From CAWBLP01 sp963721065 (GTDB lineage: Bacteria; Pseudomonadota; Alphaproteobacteria; Acetobacterales; Acetobacteraceae): 64,000 nucleotides of DNA. A program made the translations under genes and the position numbers. Every line of letters starts with the position of its first letter. Position 1 is the first letter of the stretch. The stretch is from contig CAVRHO010000005.1 of NCBI GenBank assembly GCA_963721065.1, positions 124,001-188,000 on the forward strand, read 5' to 3'. This document shows positions 38,035 through 46,693 of the stretch, piece by piece. The notes beneath the pieces are model-generated. The model was given only the letters and a program-made list of their open reading frames with translations. It did not search any database and was not told the origin of the DNA.

Positions 38035-38142
38035 GTCATGGCCGGGGTCGACCCCGGCCATCTATGCCCCGACCAGGCGTCTCCCGTAGCATCCCGACCC
38101 GATCGTTCCGGTGTCGATGGCCGGGTCGAGCCCGGCCATGAC
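38035..38142. repeat. REPIN-like palindromic element, copy 3
   Basis: The 108-bp element starts GTCATGGCCGGGGTCGACC and ends GGTCGAGCCCGGCCATGAC. The centre has ACCAGGCGTCTCCCG and GACCCGATCGTTCCGG, in the same orientation as copy 2. It sits between the convergent PhyH and LLM genes. The rest of the 400-bp gap (37918-38317) holds no gene; a further GCGGCCATGACATG fragment near 38178 may be a decayed arm. Confidence 0.78.
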
Positions 38143-38317
38143 CTGTAAGGACCGGGTCACGACGTCAAGGGCCCGCGCGGCCATGACATGAAGGGACTGG
38201 CGTCGGCATCCCTGCTACAACGCCGGCGAAGGCCCGCCACGACGCCGTACGGGCTGCCTGCCGCACCCTGTCCGCTGCCCCAACAAGTTAGGATGACGGA
38301 CCAGGGGGCGCTGCGGT

Positions 38318-39458
38318 TCAAGCCGCACGTAAGCCAAGCCGGACCAGTCGCGGCAGCACTTCCTGCACGAAGAAAGGGAATCTCCTTCAGGTAGTCGACG
38401 AAGGCAACAGTACACCCGGCAAGCCCCGAGGCGCTCATCCGGGCCATGTCGTTCGCGACGTCATCGGGCGAACCGACGAACGGAAACGCCCCGGGATACC
38501 CACCCGCATAGCGAAGCCCCGTTGTCCGGGTGAAGCGGTTCTCGAATGGGCGGGCGATCGGTGCGCCGTCCGCGTTCGGGACAGTGGCGCCCCGGTTGGA
38601 CCGGTAGTAGTCCTGGCCCTCGGTATCCGCCATCTCCTCGGCGAAATAGTGGAAGTAGTCCTCCGCTTCCCGGCGCGTGCTGCGGCATACCACGTGGCCC
38701 ATGGTGAACACACGGATCGATCGGTGATAGCGCGCCATGTGCCGGTCCACATCGGCCAGCAGCGGCTTCACCTGGTCCAATTCGGTCACGTTCAGGAACA
38801 GCACGTCGGCGGCGCGCGCCGCGAAGTCCCGGCCGGCAGGCGAAAAGCCGGCGGACATCACGGGCGGGCGGGGCCGCTGCACCGAGACGGGACTGGTCTG
38901 CAGGCGCTTCAGCTTGAAGAACGTGCCGTCCCAGTCGAACTCGGGACCACCCTCAAGAAGTTTCGACCAGACCTGAAACCACTCCAGGCCGTGTGCATAG
39001 CGCTTCTCCTGGTCGATGACGACGCCATGCAGGTCGAACTCCGCCTGGTTCCAACCGCACACGATGTTCAACCCCGCCCGGCCGTGGCTGACATGGTCGA
39101 TCGTGGCGATGGCCTTGGCGCCGAAGGCCGGCGTGACCAGCGGCACGTGCACGGTGGAGAAAATCGCGATCTGCCGGGTGATGGCGGCCAGGGCAGCGCC
39201 GTGCGTCAGGGTCTCGAACGACTTGCCGTAGATGTTGGCCTTGCCCTGATAGCCACGCCACTTCGCGACCGGCAGAATGAATTCGATCCCGGCCTCGTCC
39301 GCGATACGGGTCATCGCGGCGATGTCGTCCCAGTTTGCCTGCCACCGCTCCGGTACGAGGCTCATCGTCAACCCGCCATCGCAGTTGGCACTGAAGATGC
39401 CCAGCTTGAACGTATTCGCGTTGAACAGCGGATTGGTGGTGCCCTGACGCTCTTTCAC
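38318..39458 (-). CDS. LLM-class flavin-dependent monooxygenase, frameshifted near 3' end
   Basis: The product resembles bacterial luciferase-like monooxygenases (FMN TIM barrel, RutA-like branch): NPLFNANTFKLGIFSANC, GIEFILPVAKWRGYQG, STVHVPLVTPAFGAKAIATIDHVSHGRAGLNIVCGWNQAEF and GSPDDVANDMARM. The frame slips at 38371-38375 in an A-run; removing one base turns the tail into IPFFVQEVLPRLVRLGLRAA with a stop at 38318, a normal family ending. The raw frame instead runs another 50 residues of non-homologous sequence. The start is set at GTG 39458 after AAGGG; an ATG at 39512 would add 18 residues. It needs a flavin reductase partner, not seen here. Confidence 0.8.
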
Positions 39459-39766
39459 CTCACAGCCCTTTCCGTCCTTCGTACCGAATGGCCGGCCATG
39501 GTAGCGGAACATTCACCGCGATCCGAACGTCGGAACCCTCAAGGCAATCCCGGCAGCAACTGGCGACAGGCTTCTGCCGCGGCCTCCGCCGAAGCCGGCG
39601 CGGCTGTCAAAGCCGTGCGGCGCCGGGATGCCATGGATGACGGGCGGGCTCAGCACGCTTCCACGGCAGCCGCCGTTATGGCTTTGGCCCGCAAGGCTGA
39701 ATGCCGGCCTGCCCCTCGCCCGCGATGACACTGTGGTCCGGGGGCGCCGCATGCGCACCGCGGCGC
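39459..39766. other. Intergenic region, no gene recognised
   Basis: This 308-bp stretch lies between the start of the LLM gene and the 3' end of the acyl-CoA dehydrogenase gene, both on the minus strand. It contains a degraded GAATGCCGGCCTGCCC ... GCGATGAC piece resembling a REP arm near 39699-39727. No promoter boxes or conserved frame were recognised. Confidence 0.4.
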
Positions 39767-40918
39767 CTATGCATGCCGCCGCAGCCGGTCGCGCGCGATG
39801 ATCAGCTTCATGATCTGCGCGGTGCCGTCGCCGATCTCCAGCCCCATCACGTCGCGCAGGCGCTGCTGGTGCGGCAGGTCCATCGACCAGCCGTAATGTC
39901 CGTGCGTCAGCAGGCAGTGGTGGATCACCTCCACCGCGGTTTTCGGCGCCAGCCACTTGCACATCGCCGCTTCCGCCGTGTGCGGCTGCCCCGCATCGCG
40001 CAGTGACAGCGTGTGATAGCAGAGGCGCCGCGCCGCCTCGATCATCGTTTCATGTTCGGCCAGCGGGAAACTCACGCCCTGGTGCTGCGCGATCGGCACG
40101 CCGAACGCCTCGCGCTGCTGCACATAGCGCCAGGTCTCGTCCAGCGACGCCTGCGCCGCCGCGCAGCACTGCAGTCCGATCAGCGCGCGGCTGTAGTCGA
40201 AGCCACGCATCACCTGGCGGAAACCCTCTCCCTCGGCACCCAGCCGGGCTTCGGCCGACACCGGCACATCGTCGAAGAACAGCGAGCCGCGGCCGATCAC
40301 CTTGCTGCCGAAATCATTGAACCGCGTGCGCGTCAGCCCGGGTGCATCGCCGGGAACAAGAAACGCGCTGACGCCGTGCGCGCGTTCCGCCACGCTGCCG
40401 GTACGGGCGAACACCACGATCGCATCGGCCTGGTCGGCCAGGCTGATCGATGTCTTCTCGCCGGACAGGCGATACCCGTCGCCATCCCGCCGCGCCCGCA
40501 GGGTCAGGGCCGCGGCGTCCGATCCACCGCGTGGTTCGGTCAACGCGATCGCCAGCAGCGCGTCACCGGAAACAACCCGCGGGATCCAGGCCTGCGCCAG
40601 CGCCGGAGGCGCGTTCGCGGCAAGGATCTGCGTCAGCAGTGAGCCATTCAGTTGCGCGTAGGCGAGGTTGAAGTCGCCATAGGCAATGCCCTCCATGACG
40701 ATGCCGGCGGCCACCGCGCCAAGGCCAAGCCCACCACAGGCTTCCGGTGCTTCGGGGGCGATCAGGCCGAGGTTGCCCATCTCCCGCAGCAAGGCGCGGT
40801 TGATGCGGCCTTCCGACTCCCGTGCCTGGTAGTGCGGTGCGAGCTTGTCGCGGGCGAAGCGCGTCGCCGTGTCGCGCAGCGCTGTGCGCCAGTCTTCCGT
40901 CCCGGTGTCCTGCGTCAT
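39767..40918 (-). CDS. Acyl-CoA dehydrogenase with Asp at the catalytic-base position
   Basis: The 383-residue dehydrogenase has MGNLGLIAPEAPEACGGLGL, LLAIALTEPRGGSDAAAL, the FDDVPVSAEARLG linker, REAFGVPIAQHQGVSFPLAEHE and a C-terminal LEIGDGTAQIMKLIIARDRL. Aligned by eye with the MCAD-type ending (YEGTAQIQRLIVAR), the catalytic Glu is Asp here (codon 39827-39829). Asp bases are known to me in alicyclic acyl-CoA dehydrogenases, so a cyclohexane-type substrate is a possibility. The CoA-transferase gene at 41071 lies upstream on the same strand, 150 bp away. Confidence 0.88.
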   Translation of the reverse strand: MTQDTGTEDWRTALRDTATRFARDKLAPHYQARESEGRINRALLREMGNLGLIAPEAPEACGGLGLGAVAAGIVMEGIAYGDFNLAYAQLNGSLLTQILAANAPPALAQAWIPRVVSGDALLAIALTEPRGGSDAAALTLRARRDGDGYRLSGEKTSISLADQADAIVVFARTGSVAERAHGVSAFLVPGDAPGLTRTRFNDFGSKVIGRGSLFFDDVPVSAEARLGAEGEGFRQVMRGFDYSRALIGLQCCAAAQASLDETWRYVQQREAFGVPIAQHQGVSFPLAEHETMIEAARRLCYHTLSLRDAGQPHTAEAAMCKWLAPKTAVEVIHHCLLTHGHYGWSMDLPHQQRLRDVMGLEIGDGTAQIMKLIIARDRLRRHA

Positions 40919-41027
40919 GTTCGTTCTCCACGACCTTCAGGAAGTTGCTCCACCAGGCCCGCCGGCGTGGCGTTCGACAGCCGGTCCGTGCAGCGTCTCG
41001 TTTCACCCGTCGTATCCGGGCCGAAGA

Positions 41028-41101
41028 GTCAGGTCTTGCGTGTAACCTCGGCAATCTCCAGCCCGAAAAGTCAGGTCTTGCCTGCAACTTCGGCAATCTC
41101 C
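41028..41101. repeat. Direct repeat, 32 bp twice with 42-bp period
   Basis: GTCAGGTCTTGC-N-TG-AAC-TCGGCAATCTCC occurs at 41028-41059 and 41070-41101. The second copy is the 3' end of the CoA-transferase gene (stop at 41071-41073); the first copy lies just past the stop and repeats the codons for EIAEV-KT-stop. The period is a multiple of three. Confidence 0.8.
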
Positions 41102-42258
41102 GCCTCACTGTACCCGGCCTCGCGCAGCACCTCCGCGGTGTGCTCCCCCAGCTTCGGCCACAACCGCTGCACCGTGGGCGGGCTGGCGGAGAACTGGGCG
41201 GGGATGGCGGGAACCGTGACGTCGCCTTCGTCCGGATGCCGGGCCTGCTGGAAAAACGCGGTCTCCTGAAGATACGGGTCCTGGAACAGGTCCTGCAGGG
41301 AATTCGCCTTGCCGCACGGAATGTCGGCGGCCTTCAACAGGTCCAGCCATTCCTCGGTGGTGCGCGAACCCAGGCTTTCGCTCAGCACACCCAGCAGCAC
41401 GTCGATGTTCTTCGCCCGTGCGGCCAGGCTGTCGAAGCGCGGATCGGTCGCGAGTTCCGGCCGGCCCAGCGCCTGGAACAGACGCACATACTGTGCGTCG
41501 CTGGAGGCGATCACGCTGATGAAGCCGTCCTTCGTCGGATACGGCCGGCGGTGCGGCGTCAACATGCGCGGATAGCCGACGCCACGCTCCGGTTCCCCCA
41601 GCGTCGCCCACCACATATGCTCCACCAGCAGGAAGCCAAGCGTGGTTTCCAGCATCGGCACGTGCACGTCCTGGCCCTGGCCGGTGCGTTCTCGATGCAC
41701 CAGTGCCATGGCCACCATGGACGCCAGCATGTGCCCGGTCAGCTTGTCCACAAGCACCGACGGCACGTAGCGCGGCGCCCCGTCCGGTCCGGCGTTCAGC
41801 GCGGCCAGGCCGCTGATCCCCTGGACCAGGTCGTCGAAGCAAGGCGCTTCCTGCTGCGAACTGCCCTTCCGAAACCCCGAGGCGCTGGCGTACACGATCC
41901 GCGGGTTGCGCGCGGCGATACTGGCGTAGTCCAGCCCCAGGCGCTGCGCGGCGCCCGGGCGCATGTTGTGCACCAGTACGTCGGCGGTCTCCGCCAGCCG
42001 CAGCAGCGCCTGCTTGTGTGCCGCCTGCTTCAGGTCCAGCACGATGCTGCGCTTGCTGCGGTTGAGGTTGGCGAAATAGGTGCCCATGCCCTCGGTGCGG
42101 GACGGGCCGATCCAGCGCGTGTCGTCGCCGCGCGGCGGTTCCACCTTGATCACGTCGGCGCCCATGTCGCCCAGCATCTGCGTGGCGTAGGGGCCGAGCA
42201 CGACGGAGGTGATGTCGATCACGCGGATGCCGGCGAGCGGGCCGGTGGGCTGTGGCAT
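41071..42258 (-). CDS. CaiB/BaiF family (type III) CoA-transferase
   Basis: The 395-residue family III CoA-transferase has LAGIRVIDITSVVLGPYATQ, ADVIKVEPPRGDDTRW, RSKRSIVLDLKQ, and the catalytic aspartate region PCFDDLVQGISGLAAL. A second copy of the fold-type is encoded at 2290, only moderately alike. It lies upstream of the Asp-type acyl-CoA dehydrogenase on the same strand and would supply its CoA ester. The last 32 bp are duplicated after the stop. Substrate unknown. Confidence 0.9.
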   Translation of the reverse strand: MPQPTGPLAGIRVIDITSVVLGPYATQMLGDMGADVIKVEPPRGDDTRWIGPSRTEGMGTYFANLNRSKRSIVLDLKQAAHKQALLRLAETADVLVHNMRPGAAQRLGLDYASIAARNPRIVYASASGFRKGSSQQEAPCFDDLVQGISGLAALNAGPDGAPRYVPSVLVDKLTGHMLASMVAMALVHRERTGQGQDVHVPMLETTLGFLLVEHMWWATLGEPERGVGYPRMLTPHRRPYPTKDGFISVIASSDAQYVRLFQALGRPELATDPRFDSLAARAKNIDVLLGVLSESLGSRTTEEWLDLLKAADIPCGKANSLQDLFQDPYLQETAFFQQARHPDEGDVTVPAIPAQFSASPPTVQRLWPKLGEHTAEVLREAGYSEAEIAEVAGKT

Positions 42259-42360
42259 TTGAATCCTCGTCGGGTATGCAGGCGGCAGCTTTCACGCTGG
42301 TGCGCGGGTTGGCAATGTCCGGGCGCCCCGGTACCGTCGCGATACAGAGCGGGGGTGGAG

Positions 42361-43404
42361 ATGGCGACGCTGATCCTGACGGGTGACGTGAACCTGATGA
42401 ATGTCACGGACCCGGCGGTGCCGTTCGGGCGCGTGCGGGACATGTTCCAGGCCGCCGACATGGTGTTCAGCAACCTGGAATGCTGCCTGTACCAGCCGCC
42501 GCGCGACCATTCGTTTCACAACGAAGGGTTCTTCGCCGACCCGGGGGTGGGTGGCGACGCATTGCGCCTTGCCGGGGTCGGTGCGGTCGGTATCGCCAAC
42601 AACGTCAATTACGGCGACGCCGCCATTCTCGCCTCGATTTCTCGTCTGGACGCACTGGGACTTCCGCATACCGGTGCGGGGATCGACCTGGCTGCGGCCC
42701 GGGCGCCGGTTGTCGTGCAACGCGGCGGGGTGCGCTTCGGGTTCCTGCAGCGCAGCGCGGTGTACTGGCCGACGAACCATGAGGCCGGGCCGCACGATCC
42801 GGGAATTGCGGTACTGAAGGCGCATACCGCCTATCAGGTGCCGATGCACAAGACCCGGCCGGAGATTCCCCCCATGAACCGGCCGGGTATTCCACCGGTG
42901 ATCATCACCTGGGCGGACCGCGAGTTGCTGCGAGGGTTCACCGACGACATCGCGGCCCTGCGGGCACAGGCGGACGTGGTGGTGGCGTCCTGCCACTGGG
43001 GGCTGCACAAGGAGGTTCTGGACTACATGCGCGAGATCGGCCGCGCGGCGATCGAGGCCGGCGCGGACATCGTCATCGGCCACGGCCCGCATTATTCGCT
43101 GCCGGTGGAGGTGTATCGAGGCCGGCCGATCTTCTACGGGCTGGGCAGCTTCTGCTTCCACACCGGCCATGGCGGGCGACAACACGGTGACTGGATCGGC
43201 ATGATGGTGCAGGCGTCGTTCGCGAACGGCGGCCTGTCGGACTCGCGGTTTCGTTTCGTGCGACACAATGATGGGAACGAGACCGTGCCGTGCCGGCTGG
43301 CCGAGGAGTCGGCGGAGCTGGCGGATCTCGTTGCGCGCAGTGCGGCCCATGGCACGCGGCTTGTCAGCGACGGCGACTGGGTGCGGGTCGAAAGCGCCGG
43401 CTGA
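42361..43404 (+). CDS. CapA-family (poly-gamma-glutamate synthesis-type) metallophosphatase-like protein
   Basis: The 347-residue protein has the CapA pattern: LILTGDVNLM at the N-terminus (metal Asp), VFSNLECCLYQP (NxE motif), VGIANNVNYGD in place of the more usual NHxxD, DVVVASCHWGLHKE and DIVIGHGPHYSLPVEVYRGRPIFYGLGSFCF, the GHxPH segment near the C-terminus. Classical CapA is membrane-anchored; this one shows no signal or anchor. ATG 42361 follows GGGGGTGGAG. It converges with a gamma-glutamyltransferase-like gene. Function beyond the family fold is not known. Confidence 0.87.
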   Translation: MATLILTGDVNLMNVTDPAVPFGRVRDMFQAADMVFSNLECCLYQPPRDHSFHNEGFFADPGVGGDALRLAGVGAVGIANNVNYGDAAILASISRLDALGLPHTGAGIDLAAARAPVVVQRGGVRFGFLQRSAVYWPTNHEAGPHDPGIAVLKAHTAYQVPMHKTRPEIPPMNRPGIPPVIITWADRELLRGFTDDIAALRAQADVVVASCHWGLHKEVLDYMREIGRAAIEAGADIVIGHGPHYSLPVEVYRGRPIFYGLGSFCFHTGHGGRQHGDWIGMMVQASFANGGLSDSRFRFVRHNDGNETVPCRLAEESAELADLVARSAAHGTRLVSDGDWVRVESAG

Positions 43405-43468
43405 TTGCGCCGGCACCGGCGCCGCACGCGCGCGCGCTTTCCGCCAGCGACCCGCGAATGACCGCCCG

Positions 43469-45160
43469 CTATATCGCCATCGCATAGGCCGGCCGACGCG
43501 GATCGGCGCCGGCGCCGATCAGGCCGATGGTGGGATCGCTGACGATCGCCTCCACAGATCCGGCCAGCCAGGTCCACTCCGGCCATTCGCGGATCTCGTG
43601 CCCCCGTCCGGCGAGGGCGTCGCGCGTGGCGCGATCGATGCGCCCCTCCACCGCCAGCCGGCCGGGGAAATACTCGAACGGCGCGAAGGACGACGGGAAG
43701 GAGTAGGACGCCACGCGCGGCGCTTCGATGGCACTTTGCGGGTCCATGCCGAAATGCATGATGTTCAGCAGAACCTGCAGCATCGCCTGGATCTGCACAT
43801 CGCCGCCCGGCGTGCCGAAGGGCATCACGCCCCCGGCCTCGGTCACCAGCAGCGCCGGGTTCGGAGTCAGGCGCGGGCGCTTGCCGGGCGCCACGCCGGC
43901 GGGATGGCGCGGATCGGGCCGGCTCTGGGAGCCACGGCCGGACGGCGCGATCCCCAGGCCCGGCACCACCGGCACATTGCCCGACCCGTCGGACGGGGTC
44001 GCGCTGAACGCGTTCCCCCAGCGATCCACCACGCAGCAGTAGGAGGTATCCGCCTCCACTTTCGGCAGCGGCGCACTGCTGGCGGGATGCGTGGCCGCGG
44101 GGCGGTCCAGCGGCGCCGGCATCTGCCCGAATGCCCGGTCATCGCGCACGGCAGCAGCGCGGCGGGCGATGGTCGCGGGATCCAGCAGCCAGTCGATCGG
44201 CACATCGACGAAAGCCGGGTCGCCAAAGAAATACTCGCGGTCGGCCAGCGCCAGTTCCAGGCAGGCCACCACGCGGTGCAGGTAGTCGGCCGAGTTGTGC
44301 GCCAGTCCGGCGATGCCGACCTGCTCGACCAGCGCCAGCGCCTCCTGCAGCGCCGGGCCCTGGCACCACGGGCCGCAGGTGACCAGCTCGTGGCCGCGCC
44401 AGCGACGGCGCACCACCGGCTCGATCGGCGAGCCGTATTCGGCCAGGTCGGCCATCGACAGATAGCCGCCTTCCTGCTGCTGGAATTTCACGATCTCCCG
44501 CGCGATGTCGCCGCGATAGAATGCGTCGTGCGCGGCCTGCAGGCCCGCCATCCGGTCGGCCCCGGCGGCGCGGTCCTGGTCCGCCATGAACTGCAGCGTG
44601 CGCGCCAGGTCGGTCTGCACGAACTTTTCGCCCGGCTGCGGCACGCGCCCGCCGGGCAGGAAAACCGCCGTGTTGGATGCCCAGCGCCGATATTCCTGCG
44701 CGTGCGACGCGATGGAGGCGGACAGCAGCGGATACACCGCGAACCCTTCCGCCGCGAACCGGATGGCGGATGCCGCGACGTCGGCGAAGCGCATGGTGCC
44801 GTGCCGGCGCAGCGCGGTGATCCAGGCGTCGGGCGCGGCGGGCACCACGGTGCGCAGCACGCCGTCGGGAATTTTCCCGCCATGGTCGCGCATGAACAGA
44901 TCGGCCGGCAGTGTCTTCGGCCACCAGCCAAGGCCGGCGATGCTCTCCACCGTGCCGTCGGCCAGGCGCAGGATGATCGGCGCCACCCCGGCGACGTTCA
45001 CCAGGTCCGGCTGCAGCACGCCCAGTGCGATGCCGGCCGCGCAACCGGCGTCGATGGCATTGCCGCCGGCTTCCAGGATGGAGAACCCGGCGGCGGCGGC
45101 GAGATAATGGCCGGCGGAAATGGCGTGGCGGGTGCCATAGATCGTCGGACGATGCGTCAT
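43469..45160 (-). CDS. Gamma-glutamyltransferase (Ntn-hydrolase) family protein
   Basis: The 563-residue proenzyme has an N-terminal block AISAGHYLAAAAGFSILEAGGNAIDAG, GCTGPW-type TCGPWCQGPALQEALALVE, and the self-cleavage/nucleophile threonine at about residue 372 in EADTSYCCVVDRWGNAFSAT. TPGGDVQIQAMLQVLLNI is the family C-terminal signature. No signal peptide is present, so it may act in the cytoplasm, unlike periplasmic glutathione Ggt. Related cytoplasmic members act on acyl-amino or gamma-glutamyl intermediates. Substrate not resolved. Confidence 0.88.
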   Translation of the reverse strand: MTHRPTIYGTRHAISAGHYLAAAAGFSILEAGGNAIDAGCAAGIALGVLQPDLVNVAGVAPIILRLADGTVESIAGLGWWPKTLPADLFMRDHGGKIPDGVLRTVVPAAPDAWITALRRHGTMRFADVAASAIRFAAEGFAVYPLLSASIASHAQEYRRWASNTAVFLPGGRVPQPGEKFVQTDLARTLQFMADQDRAAGADRMAGLQAAHDAFYRGDIAREIVKFQQQEGGYLSMADLAEYGSPIEPVVRRRWRGHELVTCGPWCQGPALQEALALVEQVGIAGLAHNSADYLHRVVACLELALADREYFFGDPAFVDVPIDWLLDPATIARRAAAVRDDRAFGQMPAPLDRPAATHPASSAPLPKVEADTSYCCVVDRWGNAFSATPSDGSGNVPVVPGLGIAPSGRGSQSRPDPRHPAGVAPGKRPRLTPNPALLVTEAGGVMPFGTPGGDVQIQAMLQVLLNIMHFGMDPQSAIEAPRVASYSFPSSFAPFEYFPGRLAVEGRIDRATRDALAGRGHEIREWPEWTWLAGSVEAIVSDPTIGLIGAGADPRRPAYAMAI

Positions 45161-45516
45161 GGCGGATGCTCACTGCGATGGGGCCGATGACGTCAGCCTG
45201 CGGCAAACCGGGACGGGCGTCCAGCAACGCACCCTGACGGCGCGCCCGCCTGTCCGGGCACGATGCCACCCTTCCCACGGATTCGGCACATGCCCGGCCG
45301 GCCACTATCGTAACCGGCAAGACCGTCCGTCCACGTGGAGTTCGTGCGAGCGTCGGCGCAGCAAATGCCGCGCGAGCCGGGACATCGCCGCACGCGGGAC
45401 AAGGCGCCCCAGCGTACCGCCAACGTTACTTTTGCCAGGGATGACGCTATCCCCCACGATCTGCTAGACGGCGGCACCCCGCGTCAGGGGCGCGGCGAAT
45501 CCACGGAGGCTTCTGC
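45161..45516. other. Intergenic region between divergent genes
   Basis: The 356 bp between the starts of the GGT-like gene (minus) and the lipoprotein gene (plus) should contain both promoters. No convincing sigma-70 pair, operator palindrome or B12/other riboswitch box was seen. A CCGGCCGGCCAC fragment near 45296 may be a remnant REP arm. Confidence 0.4.
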
Positions 45517-45951
45517 TTGGCCACCATCAGACGACGGACGACCATCGCCGTCCGCTGCTGCCTGCTCGCGACTCCGCTGCTGCTGGAGGCGTGCGCCAGA
45601 CCGCCTGCGCCACCTGGCCTGCCGGTGTATGCGGCGGACCTGAAGGGCGGCGCGGCACAATGTACGGCATCGAAGCCCGAGCTGCAGCCGGGCGGACGGG
45701 CCAGTGCCACCATGCGCGTCGGCAACGACGGCGGCTGGTGCGGTATCAGCGTGACCCTCAACAACAAGCCGTATGCGGCGGGCCTGCTGACCACACGGGC
45801 GCAGCATGGGACGGTGTTCATCCACCCGGTCGGGGACAACACGCGAATCGACTACACGCCGGAGCGTGGTTATGTCGGCCCCAACTCCTTCGCGGTGCGG
45901 CTGCTGCCCGGCGACGCCGACCTGCAGGTGGCGGTGACGGTGACCCGCTGA
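45517..45951 (+). CDS. Small putative lipoprotein, hypothetical
   Basis: The 144-residue protein starts at TTG 45517, 7 nt after GGAGG. The N-terminus RRRTTIAVRCCLLATPLLLEAC looks like a lipoprotein signal with the lipobox ending LLEAC. The mature part (GGRASATMRVGNDGGWCGISVTLNNKPYAAGLL ... GTVFIHPVGDNTRIDYTP) reads as a small all-beta Ig-like or cadherin-like domain. It is likely anchored in the outer or inner membrane facing the periplasm. No named family recognised. Confidence 0.7.
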   Translation: MATIRRRTTIAVRCCLLATPLLLEACARPPAPPGLPVYAADLKGGAAQCTASKPELQPGGRASATMRVGNDGGWCGISVTLNNKPYAAGLLTTRAQHGTVFIHPVGDNTRIDYTPERGYVGPNSFAVRLLPGDADLQVAVTVTR

Positions 45952-46022
45952 CGGGTCACCAACGCCGCGCCACCCGCCAGTGTGGCCACTGGTTGACCGG
46001 TGCGTCACCGGTGCCCCTTGCG

Positions 46023-46547
46023 TCACCGGTGCCGGGTCGTCCGCCGATCCGCCGCAGCCCGGCGCGGCGACGCCTGCGCCACCTCCTGCGGGCAGATGTC
46101 CATGGACTGCGGCATCAGCGCCTGACCGGCGGCGAATGGTGTCAACTGGCGGCCGGTTTGCAGCGCCAGCACCTGGTGGAAGATCAGGCCGTTGCGCGGG
46201 CAGAACTCGCTGCCCAGCCGGCTGGCGCGGGATGCCTGGGCGTTGGCCAGCTCGGTGACGAACGTGTCGTGCGCCTGGCGGCCGCGCCGGCCGTAGCGGT
46301 GCTTGAACCACTCGGAGATCTCGTGCTCGTTCTCCAGAAGCTGCGGCTTGTAGCGCTCGATGAAGGCGTTGTAGCGCTGGTCGTCGCCGCAGCCGGTCGC
46401 CAGCACCATCAGCTCACTGCGCAGCGCCTGCACGTCGAACACGTCGCGCTGGGACTGTGACAGGCATTGCAACTGGGCATTCGCCTGGGCGGTCAGCGCG
46501 CCCAGCGAGAGCAGACCAACGGCCAGGTGGCAAGCAAGACGGCGCAT
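46023..46547 (-). CDS. Exported hypothetical protein
   Basis: The 174-residue product has a signal peptide MRRLACHLAVGLLSLGALTAQANAQ with cleavage after ANA. Four cysteines lie in the mature part (QLQCLSQ, GCGDD, EFCPRNG, DICPQE), likely forming disulfides in the periplasm. ATG 46547 follows ACGGAG; the longer reading to 46589 would hide the signal. It converges with the lipoprotein gene; its last codons share a 14-bp direct repeat (GCGTCACCGGTGCC at 46002 and 46020). Function unknown. Confidence 0.72.
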   Translation of the reverse strand: MRRLACHLAVGLLSLGALTAQANAQLQCLSQSQRDVFDVQALRSELMVLATGCGDDQRYNAFIERYKPQLLENEHEISEWFKHRYGRRGRQAHDTFVTELANAQASRASRLGSEFCPRNGLIFHQVLALQTGRQLTPFAAGQALMPQSMDICPQEVAQASPRRAAADRRTTRHR

Positions 46548-46693
46548 GAACGACTCCGTGGGGGTGACAGACGGCATCCTTTCGGACACAACCAGACGGC
46601 CAGTGCAAGATTTTCCTGAGGACTATTGCGTGATGTGTACGCCTGACGTTCAGCGCCGGGTCTGCTAGGAGCCGGGCGGAAGGATCGGCCCGG

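Noticed and set aside
38157..38317. C-terminal extension of the LLM monooxygenase to 38157
   Set aside because: The extra tail arises only after the frame slip at 38371-38375 and runs through non-coding sequence; the corrected frame stops at 38318.
40990..41012. parS-like TCGTTTCACCCGTCG
   Set aside because: Only half of the parS palindrome is present; the second half does not pair.
45990..46035. 14-bp direct repeat GCGTCACCGGTGCC
   Set aside because: A short chance-level duplication at the end of a gene, with no further copies seen.
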